DNA of 64,000 nucleotides from Trema orientale (Eukaryota > Streptophyta > Magnoliopsida > Rosales > Cannabaceae), in the NCBI GenBank assembly GCA_002914845.1, contig JXTC01000316.1:1-64000 (forward strand), written 5' to 3'. Shown here in pieces: positions 1-11,122 of this stretch; position 1 is the first letter of the stretch; each line of letters starts with the position of its first letter. Below the pieces are notes generated by a model that did no database searches, was not told where the DNA came from, and worked only from the letters and a program-made list of their open reading frames with translations. Both the position numbers and the translations under genes were made by a program.

Positions 1-1230
1 AAAATGAGAGTTTGTATTAATGAGGTAGAAAGATTGTTCTCCTCAAAAAATGAAGGGAGTACCCTTCTATTTATAGGCAAAAATTACCTTGTAAGACAAG
101 ATTTCTTAGGCCCTAAATAATGTCAAAATCTTATTGGCTAAGTTTGCTTAATGTACAAGAGGATAGAAATCTTAGCCTCTAAGTTAAACACTTCCAGAAG
201 TTTCTAGAAGCCTGGGGCAGCTTGCTCCTGAAGAACTTGAGCTACAAGTTCTTTGAGCACAAGTTGGAAGGTTCTGGAGCTTTCTAGAGACGTCGGGCAA
301 CTTGTACACGTAGAGGGCCCCTTCAAAGTGGCGTGCAGTTTGGGCAAAGTGGCGTGCAGTTTGGGCTTGAGTGACATGCAGTTTGCATCCAAGCGATATG
401 TAGTTTAGGTCAATAATTTTTGTGCTTAATTAACACTAATCCATGTCTTAAGATTAATCCCAAAAATTAGGAAAACCCTAAAACATTAAGTCCCCTGAGC
501 TATAGCGGATGTGATCATTCGCTAGAGCTCATCAAGCTCGACCTTGATTTGTCTTGAATTTGATAACTGAAGAAGCTTGCTGATGGTTTCTCCAAACACG
601 TTTTCGAGCCCAAGAGAAGATTTGATGCGAATTGTAGGCAAACCCTATAAGTGTAAGGCTCTGGTCAAGATCCAAATAGTCATGTCGGAACATTTATATT
701 AGACTGACCCAACCCAAACAACGCCTCGTTAAAACATTAGTAGAGCAAAACCCAGTGGAAAAAATCTCTAGGAAGGAAAAAGAGTACATTGCATGTGAGC
801 AACACTTTGGAGATGAGCTTGAGTATTGTTTATATGAAACTTCAATAATTATATTCAACTTGCTTGCCAACAATAATTCTTTGTAGGGGCTTATGATGCT
901 ATTGAGAATAGTTCTTCAGAAGAAAATTTACTATTTCCAAATTGTTGTGAACATCTCGTATAAATAAATTATGAGGAAGAAATTTTCTTTCCTTGTAAAA
1001 TTGAGAGATTAGTCCAATATAAAGAATAAATTCTCATATATATATAGGAGAAATATAAATAATTATTAGGGATAAGAATAAGATAAATAGAAACTGATGA
1101 GAGTTTCTATATAGTATTAGTCTCCAATATTTGGACAAAATTAACAACACTTTTAGATTGTACAAGAGATACTTCTTTTTGGACTAAAGCGGGCGCATAT
1201 ACCCAGTGTTAAATAAGTAAAATTATATTT
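1..1230. repeat. Repeat-like intergenic DNA, no gene
   Basis: No open reading frame here resembles a protein I know. Around 310-400 a short GTGGCGTGCAGTTTGGGC-type motif is repeated in tandem. Around 715-790 there is a stretch of the 'cctcgttaaaac ... aaaacccagtgg ... ggaaaaagagtaca' type, a pattern I associate with plant repetitive DNA, but I cannot assign it to a named family. The region leads directly into the tandem arrays at 1240-2110, so the whole block may be one decayed element. Confidence 0.3.
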
Positions 1231-1239
1231 AAAAAAAAA

Positions 1240-1495
1240 ATGAATAACACGTGAATATGGCCACCGTAAAAAATGAGCATAAATGACGTATGACACGTAA
1301 ATGTAGCCACTTCAGAGAGCGAGCACAAACAACGTGTAATGAATGTAAAGGACACGTGAATGTGGCCACTACAGGAAGCGAGCACAAATGACGTGTGATA
1401 GACAATGCGTGAATGTGGCCACTATTAGAAGTGAGCACAAGCGACGTGCATAAGAAGTGAGTATAAACGACATATGAATGTGGCCACTCTAAGAA
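1240..1495. repeat. Degenerate tandem array, ~50-60 bp unit
   Basis: About five diverged units are visible. Each has the core 'acgtgaatgtggccac', then a GAGCACAAA-type segment and an 'acgtgt/acgtatg' junction. Units vary in length and carry many substitutions, so the array is old. A 109-codon antisense open frame across it is a by-product of the repeat and not a gene. Confidence 0.7.
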
Positions 1496-1548
1496 AGTTA
1501 GAAAATGCGGTGATATTTTAGTAAATAAGTCATCTTTTTTTTTTTTAT

Positions 1549-2120
1549 AGGAAACCACAAAGGTTTTCTAGAAACCAATTTGGTTCAATTTGGTTTCCTA
1601 TTAGCGGAATGTTCTGTAAATAAGTAAATCACAGGAAACTCCAAAGGTTTTCTAGAAACCAGTTTGGTTTCCTTTAGCCAAAAGCCCTGTACATAAGTAA
1701 ATTACAGGAAAGTACAAAGGTTTCCTGGAAACTATTTTGGTTTCCTTTAGCCGAATATCCTGTACGTAAGTAAATCACATGAAACCATGAATATTTTCGG
1801 GAAATTATTGTAGTTTCTTTTTTGCAGAATTCTCTGTAGCTAAATAAATCACAGGAAACCATCGTGGTTTCCGAATATCCTGTACGTAAGTAAATCACAT
1901 GAAACCATGAACATTTCTAGGAAACCATTGTGGTTTTCTTTTTGCAGAATGTCCTATAGCTAAATAAATCACAAGAAACTATCGTGGTTTCCTTTTAGTA
2001 GATTTCCCTGTAGCTAAGTAAATCACAGGAAACCACAAAAATTTCCTAGAAACCATTGTGGTTTCTTTTTCAAATCACAAAAATTTCCTAGAAATCATTG
2101 TGGTTTTTTTTTTTAAAGAA
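1549..2120. repeat. Minisatellite, ~74 bp unit with internal dyad
   Basis: Seven to nine diverged units follow head to tail. Each contains 'aggaaacca', then 'ctaggaaacca', 'tggtttcctttt', and a 'cctgtagctaagtaaatcac' link. GGAAACCA and TGGTTTCC within a unit are inverted copies of each other, so every unit could fold into a small hairpin. One unit near 1855-1890 is shortened and the last units (2030-2110) lose the link. Related TTGGTTTCTAG-type words continue weakly to about 2480. Confidence 0.75.
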
Positions 2121-4128
2121 TGCCATGTAGCAAGAATTGGGTGAGGCATTGAACAAGGACGCTGAAGAATATGATGAAGTTCTCAAATTAAGTAATTATA
2201 TTTTTGAAGTAAAAGCAAGAGAAACATATATTGGTTTTTGGATTCTGGCAACTAGTTTCTAATTACCAAATTGGTTTCTAGTAACCAATAATTGAATTAA
2301 CTAAATAGTTCTACTGTTTATGATAGAAACTAATTTAGTTTTCAGTTTTTATTAACTAAATAATTATGATATTTATGGTGAAAACTAATATAGTTGTTGG
2401 TTTTTAGTAACCAATTTGATTTCTAGTTTCCAAAAATCAATTAGTTTATGATTTCTAATAATAAATTGGTAATTAGTTTTAAGAATGATCAGCTACAAGT
2501 AAACTAGTAGCAAAAAGAAACAAGAAAAAATAGAAATTCTAAGACGTTATTTGGTCTTTCTTAGCAAGAATTTGTTATTTTTATAAAAAAAAAAAAGTAG
2601 TACAAAAATAAGTAAAAATTTAAACATAATATTCTTGATATTATTTATCAAAAGATGGTACTAGGTGTCTTTTTCCTTATAAAATTTGGCCAAAACCCAT
2701 GGTATAGATACTATAACATTCTCTTTCACTTCCACTTTTTTCCCCCCAAATAGTAAGTGGTAGCCTTATTATTGTTTCTCAATAAATTCCCGGATTCGAA
2801 TTTTATTATCCCATTTTTTTTTTTCTGCTGTAACGATAAAAGTAGTGAAAAATAAAAGTTGAAACAACCTGTCACAACACATAATACACGTGATGTGATT
2901 AAGATGAAACAGAATTTTATATTATTTTTTCTTCTTCGCAAATTAGAAATAGGCAGTAGCCGAATTTTTAGTTTCAAATACACACGTGTGATGTCAACAC
3001 GTGTGTAAAAGTTTGTACTCATAGTATTATTTATTTAATTGTTGAATGATCATGTATCATATCATGCACGTTAAGTAAAAGTTAGCCAATATTAGTTGTA
3101 GCTGTTAATCAAATATGGAATTACAAACAAGAACGACAAGACAAAAACAGATTCCGAAAAAATAGAGAGAGAGCCGAAAGAAGCACGGCAACTCCTCCAA
3201 CTCCAAATATTGCAATACCAATATTTCAAATTAATGCCAAATAACTCATAGTTAATGCTTGGAAACGTACGAATACACCGTAATAAATAGAAAATCTCCA
3301 CTGCAAGTGCAAATATTATTACTAGTATTAGATCGACACATAAATTACAAAATGATAAGTTTGACACTTATTTTAAACTTTTTTACTCCAATTCGGAGTA
3401 CTATTTAAAATGTTATTTTTAATTTTTATTTTCAATAATTAATAAGTTAATTTTGCAATAGGTTTAATACTAAAAGAAGTGTATTGATTGAATGTTGAAA
3501 AGTTTATAAATAATTCATGGAGTACTAAAAGTGGGGATTTTAAAATTTTTAAATATAACTATACACTACTTTATGCTATATTGCTAAATTTGAGACCAAG
3601 TTTAGCCTATGTTAAATTTGGCTTAAAAAAATTGCGTTAGAGAAAAAATTTTGTAGTGTATATTATTATAACATTAGCAGTTAGCACAATAAAATTCCTA
3701 GACATATTGGTGTTCCCGAAAAAAACGACAAATTTGTGTTGAGCTGTAAGCCTGTAACGCACTTCCCATTTGGTACGCAATACTGACACTTGTCGCTTCA
3801 TACCACATGCGTTTTTCATTGCAATGAGATTTAAAAAATAATAATAATAATAAATGTGGCATACGTCAAATTTTTATTTATGAGAATTGTTTCTTATAAA
3901 AATAGTTATCGTGTTATTAATAAAATTCATCATCATTAAATTTTACAATTTACAATACTTCTATAAGTAAGTCGTAATTTTATCCCAACGAAGATTTTTT
4001 TTTTTTTTTGGATTTTTTTTTTCTAAAGAGAAACCTCAGGAGACAGGCGTACTTAGCCTGCTATTTCGCAGTTAATAACAACATGCAACAATACAATAAA
4101 GCAATCAATACGTTCACGACTCTTAACC
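2121..4128. other. AT-rich intergenic DNA, no gene seen
   Basis: The stretch is AT-rich with homopolymer tracts. Short open frames on the minus strand (for example near 2726-3022 and 3092-3367) have no recognisable family and no coding-like composition. I see no RNA gene. Confidence 0.5.
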
Positions 4129-5249
4129 GGAGTCGGATCCTCTAACTAACGCTGCCTGTCTTATTTCCTGTCTAGCAAATAATAAAGTAACACGTCATTA
4201 AAATCATGTGCTCCGTTAACCCAATTAACGGAAGGAAGCCTCCGTTACCGTGCCTTGAATGCTTTGAGAGAAAAAAAAAAAAAAAAAAAGTAAAAAATGC
4301 AAAACAGCCCAAATCTCTTGGACCACTCCTACTACTCTCATCTTCTTCTTCTTTTTAATGTAGCTTTTGTGTTTTTTGAGCCTTCATCATCATCATCATC
4401 ATCTTCTTCTTCTTCTTCTGCTTGCCTCTAAGAGATCTTCATCTGCTTCCGAATTTCATTCAGTGCTAATTAATTGGTCCCTTTAAATTCATTTCAGTAT
4501 GTTCGTCAGCTTGAGTTTTTTTTGGGGGGTTTACGGATGGATTGGTTCAAAGAGATTTCATGGAGTTTTGTAGAAAAAGCTTCCTAAACTTGCAAGAAAG
4601 TGCTTGGGATTGAGGCAACCCAACGTTATATTGATGAGAAAATAAATACGGTTCTTAAATTGTCTACTTACATCTGCTCAAATCCAATTTCTTTCTTTAT
4701 TCAAAATTGTTCTTCTATAAAATTAAAAAATAAAATAAAACTGAAAATAGACCTGTATTTTTTTACGTGAATATGAGATGGGGATTTATACATAAACACA
4801 AATATAATATATATATAATACATATATGAATGCTTCTCTCTTCTATATAAATTCTAATTTCACTATTTCATTTGATTTTCTTAAAGGCGAGGACGACTTC
4901 GAACTTGATAGGTGCAAGGGAAAAAAAAAAAAACGCCTGAATTAGGATTTTTTTCCTCTAATATTCCTGTATTTTTTTTTTAAGAAAATAAAAAGCCATT
5001 TAACATGTAGCTTTGGGGTTGGGACCGGAACACGGGCAAAGCAGAAAGTGTCGGTGTGTGTGTATGAGGGCTCTACGTACGATTATATTTCTATTTTTTT
5101 TTTTTTTAAACCGTTCCATGGTTAACGGAGCTAAATCCGTTAAAAGACCTGGGTTGAGGACTTAGAGGGAGCACGTGTTTTTAATTATGTGTCACATTAT
5201 TTGCTAGACAGGGACTGAGACAGGTGACTTAGACAGAGGATTTGGGTCC
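4129..5249. mobile_element. Candidate ~1.1 kb inverted-repeat (TIR) DNA transposon
   Basis: The left end, read in reverse complement, resembles the right end: both contain 'ttatttgctagacagg', 'agacagg' and 'agaggat', and end in GACTCC/GGGTCC. Further inside, both carry 'ggagcac' and a ttaacgga-type segment, giving diverged inverted repeats of roughly 100-130 bp. No coding capacity for a transposase is seen, so it would be non-autonomous. The interior (4320-4620) has CT-rich, leader-like sequence. No clear target-site duplication was found, so the exact ends and the superfamily are uncertain. It ends about 150 bp before the start codon of UGT copy A. Confidence 0.5.
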
Positions 5250-5400
5250 CAAATCACCGAGGCACATGTTATTCTTTCATTGTCCGCTCACCCTTAAATG
5301 CCGTAGTAGTCTTTTCTTTTGGCTCATCAACTATTCCAATCCTTCTAGCTATTTCTTCACCCAAAAAAAAAAAAAAAAATACAACCTTAGAGATATCAAA

Positions 5401-7319
5401 ATGAATTCAAATTCAAAGGAAAACAAAATCTCAAATAATCATAATCATCATCATCATCATCATAATCATGTCTTGCTTCTACCTTATCCCACGCAAGGCC
5501 ATCTAAACCCCATGCTCCAATTCGCCAAGCGTCTAGTCTCCAAAGGAATCAAGGCCACTGTGGCCACAACCATCTTTGTCCACAACTCTTTGCACCTCGC
5601 TAGCCCCATAAGCAACCTTAACATCGACTTCGAGACCATCTCCGACGGCTTCGACAAAACCGGTCGTTCCGTCTCACACATCGAAGCCTATCTAGAGACC
5701 TTCCGAGACGTAGGATCTCGAACTTTAAGTGATCTCATAACAAGGCTTGGCGAAGCCGGTCGACCGGTTGACGCGCTTGTTTACGACTCCTTCTTGCCCT
5801 GGGGGCTTGACGTGGCCAAGGGGTTTGGACTGGTTGGAGCCGCGTTGTTCACTCAATCATGCGCCGTAAACGCCGCGTATTACCACGTCTATAAGGGACT
5901 CCTTCGGCATCCGTTGCCGGAGAAAGCCGTGTCGCTTCCTTCGCTGCCGCCTCTTGAAGTTTCGGAGTTGCCGTCTTTTTACTCTCCGGAGTCTTATCCG
6001 GGTTATCATTGTCTGGTGGTGAGCCAGTTCTCTAACGTTGATAAAGCGGATTTTGTGCTTTTTAACAGCTTTTTGGAGTTGGAAAAAGAGGTATATGTAC
6101 ATATTTTAATCATGGCTTGTGACATAAAATTATGAATCTTATGATTGTGTCATGCTAAATCACAATAGTTAGTATGTCCCTATGTGATTTGACTGAATTT
6201 ATAGTACTTAATTTGCTCCTTAAAGATTTCAAATCTAGCACTAAAGAGGTATGTACATATTTTAATTATGTGGTGACATAAAATTATGAATCTCATTATG
6301 TCATGTCAAATCATCACAATAGTTAATATGTGACTGTATGATTGATTGAAAATTTGTAATAGTACCTTGCTCTCCTGAAAGTTTTCAATTCTGGCACTAT
6401 TTAATTAACAGTGCCAGACACTTAATTGATCTTGCTTTTTGTCACGTAACATTTTATAATATGCTGATGAGTTAGTGATAAATAAAAATTAATTTGTCAA
6501 CTTAATTAGAATTTTTTTTTCTTTTTTTTTTTATTAGTTTAGGATCTTCTTAGTTAACATTTTTTTTTATTAGTTTTTTGTGTTGTTGTTTAGACTGTGG
6601 AATGGATGAGAAAATTCTGGCCGGTCAAGACCATAGGTCCGACAGTTCCATCGATGTTCTTAGACAAAAGACTTAAAAACGACAACGACTACGGCATCAA
6701 TCTCGGGAAGCCCAATAATGACACCTGCATAAACTGGCTAAACGACAAGCCGTTTGGTTCGGTCGTTTACGTCTCATTTGGGACTGTAGCGGCGTTAGAA
6801 GCGGAGCAAATGGGAGAACTAGCTTGGGGTTTGAAGAAAAGTAAGCACTACTTCTTATGGGTAGTAAGGGAGTCCGAAACGACCAAACTGCCTTTGCAAG
6901 AGACATTTGAGCAGGGTTTGGTGGTGAATTGGTGCCCTCAGTTGGAGGTCTTGGCCCATAAGTCATTGGGGTGCTTTCTGACCCATTGTGGGTTCAACTC
7001 GACCCTTGAGGCCCTTAGCTTGGGTGTCCCATTGGTGGCCATGCCCCAATGGACTGACCAAACGACAAATGCCAAGTATGTTGAAGATGTTTGGGGAGTG
7101 GGAATTAGAGCTCGGCCGGATGAGAAAGGAATAGTGAGAAGGGAAGTTGTGGAGAATTGTATAAAGGAATTGATGGAAGGAGAAAAGGGGAAAGAGATTA
7201 AGAAGAATGCTACTAAGTGGAGGAATTTGGCTATGGAGGCAGTTGGTCAAGGGGGTAGTTCGGATAAGAACATTGATGAATTTGTAGCCAAACTAGCCGG
7301 CTTTAACTCCTATAGCTAG
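5401..7319 (+). CDS. UDP-glycosyltransferase, UGT74 type (copy A)
   Basis: Family 1 glycosyltransferase predicted to move glucose from UDP-glucose to a small acceptor such as a hydroxyl or carboxyl metabolite in the cytosol. The acceptor cannot be read from sequence. Exons 5401-6090 and 6594-7319 join in phase 0 across a GT-AG intron at the usual UGT74 place, giving 471 residues. The catalytic His lies in PYPTQGHLNP (about residue 34) and its partner Asp in VYDSFLPW. The C-terminal PSPG box runs from WCPQLEVLAHKS to MPQWTDQ; the closing Gln suggests UDP-glucose preference. I chose the ATG at 5401: the open frame runs further upstream, but only from a non-ATG codon. Odd points are a His-rich run (about residues 14-23) absent from C and D, and a gap of about four residues after KLPL just before the PSPG box. 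Confidence 0.9.
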
Positions 7320-9008
7320 CTAGTCGATTCTTAATGTTTTGTATTGAATTATAATGTGAACTATGGTCAATAAGGGCTTGTTTGGCAGCGTGTTGTTTGA
7401 GAAAATCTTTAATCCATCGTTTGTTCCATTTTCAAAAAACAAAAAAATAAAAATAAAAATGTTAGCTCGGATTATACTATTTATTTGAAGAGTTTGTTAT
7501 GCCTTTGGTGACCATTGGCTAATCTCGATCTAGTGCTCCTAGCTAAGCTATATTCTTTATGGTAGTAAATGTTATGAAAATGACATCTAAGAAAGTATAA
7601 TGAGAATATGGGTTGTATGCTTAGTTATGTTATAGTGACTAAGGCTACTTTTGGACCACGGAAATGAGATTGATAGTTATTTGGTAATGTATGGACTTGG
7701 TAGTTGGAACCCATAACTCCATCCAACTACTATGTACGGTTGTTTTGATCAAAATATGGAATCTTGCAACTGGGTGCTTTCAAATCACTTTACGTTCGTT
7801 TACTGTCATGATGTGATGACAAAACTTTCCTCAAACCATTACCAACTATAAAATGTCAGGAATTTACAAACCGACATTAATTTCTTTTCTTTGGGATGTT
7901 TCCTATAGCATATTATTTATTATTTGTGCTTATAAGTACTCTCTCAAAGCCTAGTTACATTACTTATATCATTGTGAGTAATTCAATCAAGGGATAGCCT
8001 AGTCGCATTGAACTTACTCCATGAGACTTGGTAGTTAGTAGGTCTTTGGTTTACAATCGAAAAATTAATAAATGATATGTTGGTTCAATGTTCATTAGCC
8101 CTTGCAATGGGCCGGGCTAAAGCGACGTGTTTCGTCTCCTGCCATAAGTAATTATGGTTCTAAACGGAGCATTTCTTCGCGAATGAAGTTTCTTTGAGAA
8201 ATTTAGGTGGATGACCAAAATTTTAAATTTGATTAAGTAGATGTCCACTTTTAAAATTTTATAGCTAAATGTTCAGGTAGATATATTTTTACACTTGGTA
8301 GATACACATATCTACCAATTTTAGTTACTGTTCTGAAATACACTGGGTATATAATTTTTTATACTTGGTATATAAAATTTTACACTTGGTATATATGCAT
8401 ATATACCGGACATTTTGCTATAACTTTTGACAAAGGGACATAAACTGAAATTAGGCCCAAAATTTGGTCATATTTCTATAAGCCCCAAGTCCTTTTAGAT
8501 ACACCCAATTAGATTGCTACGGCTGGCCATCCCTTCACACATTTTCAATTGCCAAAAAATGAAAGATTTAATCAAAGGGGCGGCTCAACAATGACAGAGT
8601 AGGCCCTTAATGGGAATTTCATTTAATAACATTAAAACCACTGAAGAAGATGACACCTCCCCATTATACTAAATCTACCACCAAAGAAAAACTCTACTAC
8701 CAAAAGATTACACCTACCAAGTATACTACAAAAAGCTACTTACGCTTATACATTCATTTTAAGAGCAAATTAATCTAACACGATCGTCAATGAAGAATCA
8801 ATAATCAAACTATTATATTATTTAACTGAGGCCATAGAAGAAAAGCAAAAATAAACAAATTTGTGCACCAGGTATTATTGAAAATTTTTGTTGCTAAATA
8901 GTCCTCTCTATCCAAATTCCTTTAGCTCAAACCTGTGGCTGAAGCTCTCTGTGTTCGTGCTCATATCATTTAGCCAAGGAATTAACCAAGAAAAATAAAA
9001 AGAGCTAA
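7320..9008. other. UGT-A 3' flank with inserted repeat block
   Basis: Parts of this stretch (about 7895-7990 and 8573-8690) match the 3' flanks of copies C and D, so they belong to the duplicated unit. Between them, about 7993-8570 has no counterpart in C and looks inserted; AATCAAGGG-like words lie at both edges. The last ~130 bp before 9009 resemble the leaders of copies C and D. No other gene is seen. Confidence 0.55.
8208..8490 (+). repeat. Dispersed repeat, copy 1
   Basis: The segment with 'cacttggtagatacacatatctacc', 'ggtatatatgcatatatacc' and then 'gacaaaggga ... aggcccaaaatttggtcatattt' recurs in inverse orientation at about 31930-32360. The two copies differ at many positions, yet blocks of 15-25 bp are collinear. 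It has no coding capacity and its family is not known to me. Confidence 0.65.
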
Positions 9009-9604
9009 ATGGATAATCAAAAGGAAATGAGAAGCTCATATCATAATTCTCATGTATGTCCTGCTTCTACCTTGTCCCACTCAAGGCCACATCAACCCCA
9101 TATCCTCCAATTCGCCAAGCTCCAAGGGAATTAATTACCAAAGCCACTATGGCTACCACCATCTTTGTCCACAACTCTCAAAGCATGCCACATCCCCAAC
9201 AAGCAGGAACGGAGGGACATTGTCCAAGTCCCTACTCAATTTTATCTTTCTTTTTAAACATGTTCAATTATTACACATATTTATAGTTTTTTAGCCTAAA
9301 TTATGCCCAAAACTCCCACTAAAAAGTAGAAAAAATATAAAATAACCCCCATAAAATAAATAAGATACAATTTTAAACCTCATAAGACTAAAATCCTAGC
9401 TCTGTCCATACCAACAAGCAACCTAAACATCGACTTCGAGACCATCGTCGATGGTTACGGTCACTGTTGTTTGACAACTGAAATCAAAGTCTATCTCGAA
9501 ACTTTCTTATACGTTATATGTTAATTAGTGAACCAGTTTTCTAATATTGAATAAGAGGATTTAGTACTTTTTAATAGCTTCCACGAGCTAGAAAACGGGG
9601 TACG
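9009..9604 (+). pseudogene. Decayed UGT74-type gene (copy B)
   Basis: This is a broken paralogue of copies A, C and D. The ATG at 9009 and the leader match C and D. Four extra bases after 'aattctcatg' shift the frame at the catalytic-His segment, and the CGTCTAGTC segment after 'caattcgccaagc' is lost. A 205-bp insertion (9206-9410) splits the gene. Homology resumes at the SNLNIDFETI segment, drops most of the acceptor domain, and resumes at VNQFSNI ... ELEN, with a frame-breaking change in 'aatattgaataagagg'. The second exon with the PSPG box is absent. It cannot make a working enzyme. Confidence 0.9.
9206..9410. mobile_element. 205-bp insertion with 10-bp target duplication in UGT-B
   Basis: The word CCAACAAGCA occurs just before (9196-9205) and just after (9411-9420) this segment, where intact paralogues have it once. 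The ends are roughly inverted: GGAACGGAGGG at the left against TCCTAGCTCTGTCC at the right. A 9-10 bp duplication suggests a Mutator-like non-autonomous element, though the terminal repeats are too short and diverged to be sure. Confidence 0.7.
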
Positions 9605-11122
9605 TCGGAACACGTATATTTTTTTTTTTTTGTAATCGTACGTACATATGTACATTGTCACTATATACGTACGTAGCATGTATAACTGGTCTACCAGGAA
9701 AAGACAGCTAGCCACTTTGTCAAGGTTAATTAGACAAGGCATGTGGAAGCACGTGACTCGTTGAAAGGGGCTAAAAGCTTCCAATTACGCAGTCATTTGT
9801 GGGTGAAGTGTTTAACGATGTTGGTGATACAAAAACTTGCCAATTACAGTAAGAAAGTTGAAAGAAAAAGACCTAAACACATCACACAAGTTATATAAAG
9901 GAGAGTTTTTTCGCTATGGTTTGAAGAAAATCTCAGATAAAGAAATAAGATTTTAGAAAAGATTATAATTAATTGAACAATGCGATAGACATTAGTGATT
10001 TCTAATATTACAATGATGTGTTGTTTTGTTATTGGGTGATCCTAAATAATAAATTATGTCTCACATGAGCCCCACATAAAGTGTAACTATAATTAGCCAG
10101 TAATAGACACATTACATAATATTGGATAACATATAATATCCATAACATTAGTCTAATTAATTTATTATCTATATCATAATGTGTGCCCATTTGTGTCCAA
10201 CCATCTGAAATTGAGTTTTTTGAGGAAAAACAATAATTGCATTCAACCAAGATCAAAAGCCACAAAGTGGGCTATACATCTCAGAATATGGTAAAAACCA
10301 AAACCCTAGTCATGTCTGTAGCACAATCCATAAGCAAAGATTGGATATCTCCAAACAAATTCGATCGAATGGCCAGTTTTAGTGTTGGCGGCCAGTACTG
10401 CCGTTAAGCAATCGTTTCATTTGAAATTGAGTTAATTAACTATTTTTAACTGGTTTTTTTTTTTCTTTTAACTTGTGTATCTAATTTAGAGTGATTGAAC
10501 ATAAATTGGCACACGATTAATTGAGAGGTGAACTTGATCACAATATGACATGTATGTACACACTTGGAACACAACTTAAATATAGAAAGTGTATTAGGCC
10601 CAATTACTTCAAAATTAATATTCAAAAGAAAAGATGAGGGTTGGTGACTCTACAATCAAGATATTTGAGGTTAACGGACCTCAAACTTGCTGATTCCACA
10701 AACCAAAAAAAAAGTTATTATTTCTTTTCTTCTCTTTTTTTCAATAAGGAGATAGTTATTCTAATAAGAGATCTCGGTGAGGTCCAACCTTTTGATTTGA
10801 TGACTCTGACAAGAAAGACAAAGTGACTTTTTGTTATTTTTTAATGAAAAAAATACTTACTCATTCTAATAACCAAAATATAATATAAAGACCGATAATT
10901 AAGCAATCAATCTTTGTACTGTGCATAATTTGTAGAATACATAACTGTGCACAAAAGATAAACTTGTTTGTTTCTAGAGAGTCCTTTTTATCCACCATTT
11001 AGCTTAAAGCTGTGAAGAGCTAATAATATTTCTACATATATTCTTAATTATTACTGGTTAGCCAAGGAACTGACCAAGAACTAGAAAAAGAGTCATACCT
11101 AAACCTTGATCAAGATACAGAA
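9605..11122. other. Intergenic DNA between UGT-B and UGT-C
   Basis: No second UGT exon and no other gene is seen. About 10970-11122 is the leader of copy C and resembles the leader of B and D ('agtcctttttatccaccatttagc', 'ttagccaaggaactgacc'). The rest is AT-rich with no feature I can support. Confidence 0.5.

Noticed and set aside
1229..1898. Antisense frames of 109 and 74 codons
   Set aside because: They arise from the tandem repeats and show the repeat period in their residues.
1549..2120. CRISPR-like direct repeats
   Set aside because: Units are contiguous and diverged with no unique spacers, and the genome is a plant.
5242..5400. N-terminal extension of UGT-A
   Set aside because: It would start at TTG and is not shared by C and D; the ATG at 5401 gives a normal UGT length.
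6697..7250. Antisense open frames over UGT exons (also 12440-12727, 16444-16680)
   Set aside because: They mirror the coding strand of conserved exons and recur at the same place in each paralogue; shadows, not genes.
9052..9294. Two short overlapping frames in UGT-B
   Set aside because: They are frameshifted pieces of the pseudogene running into the insertion.
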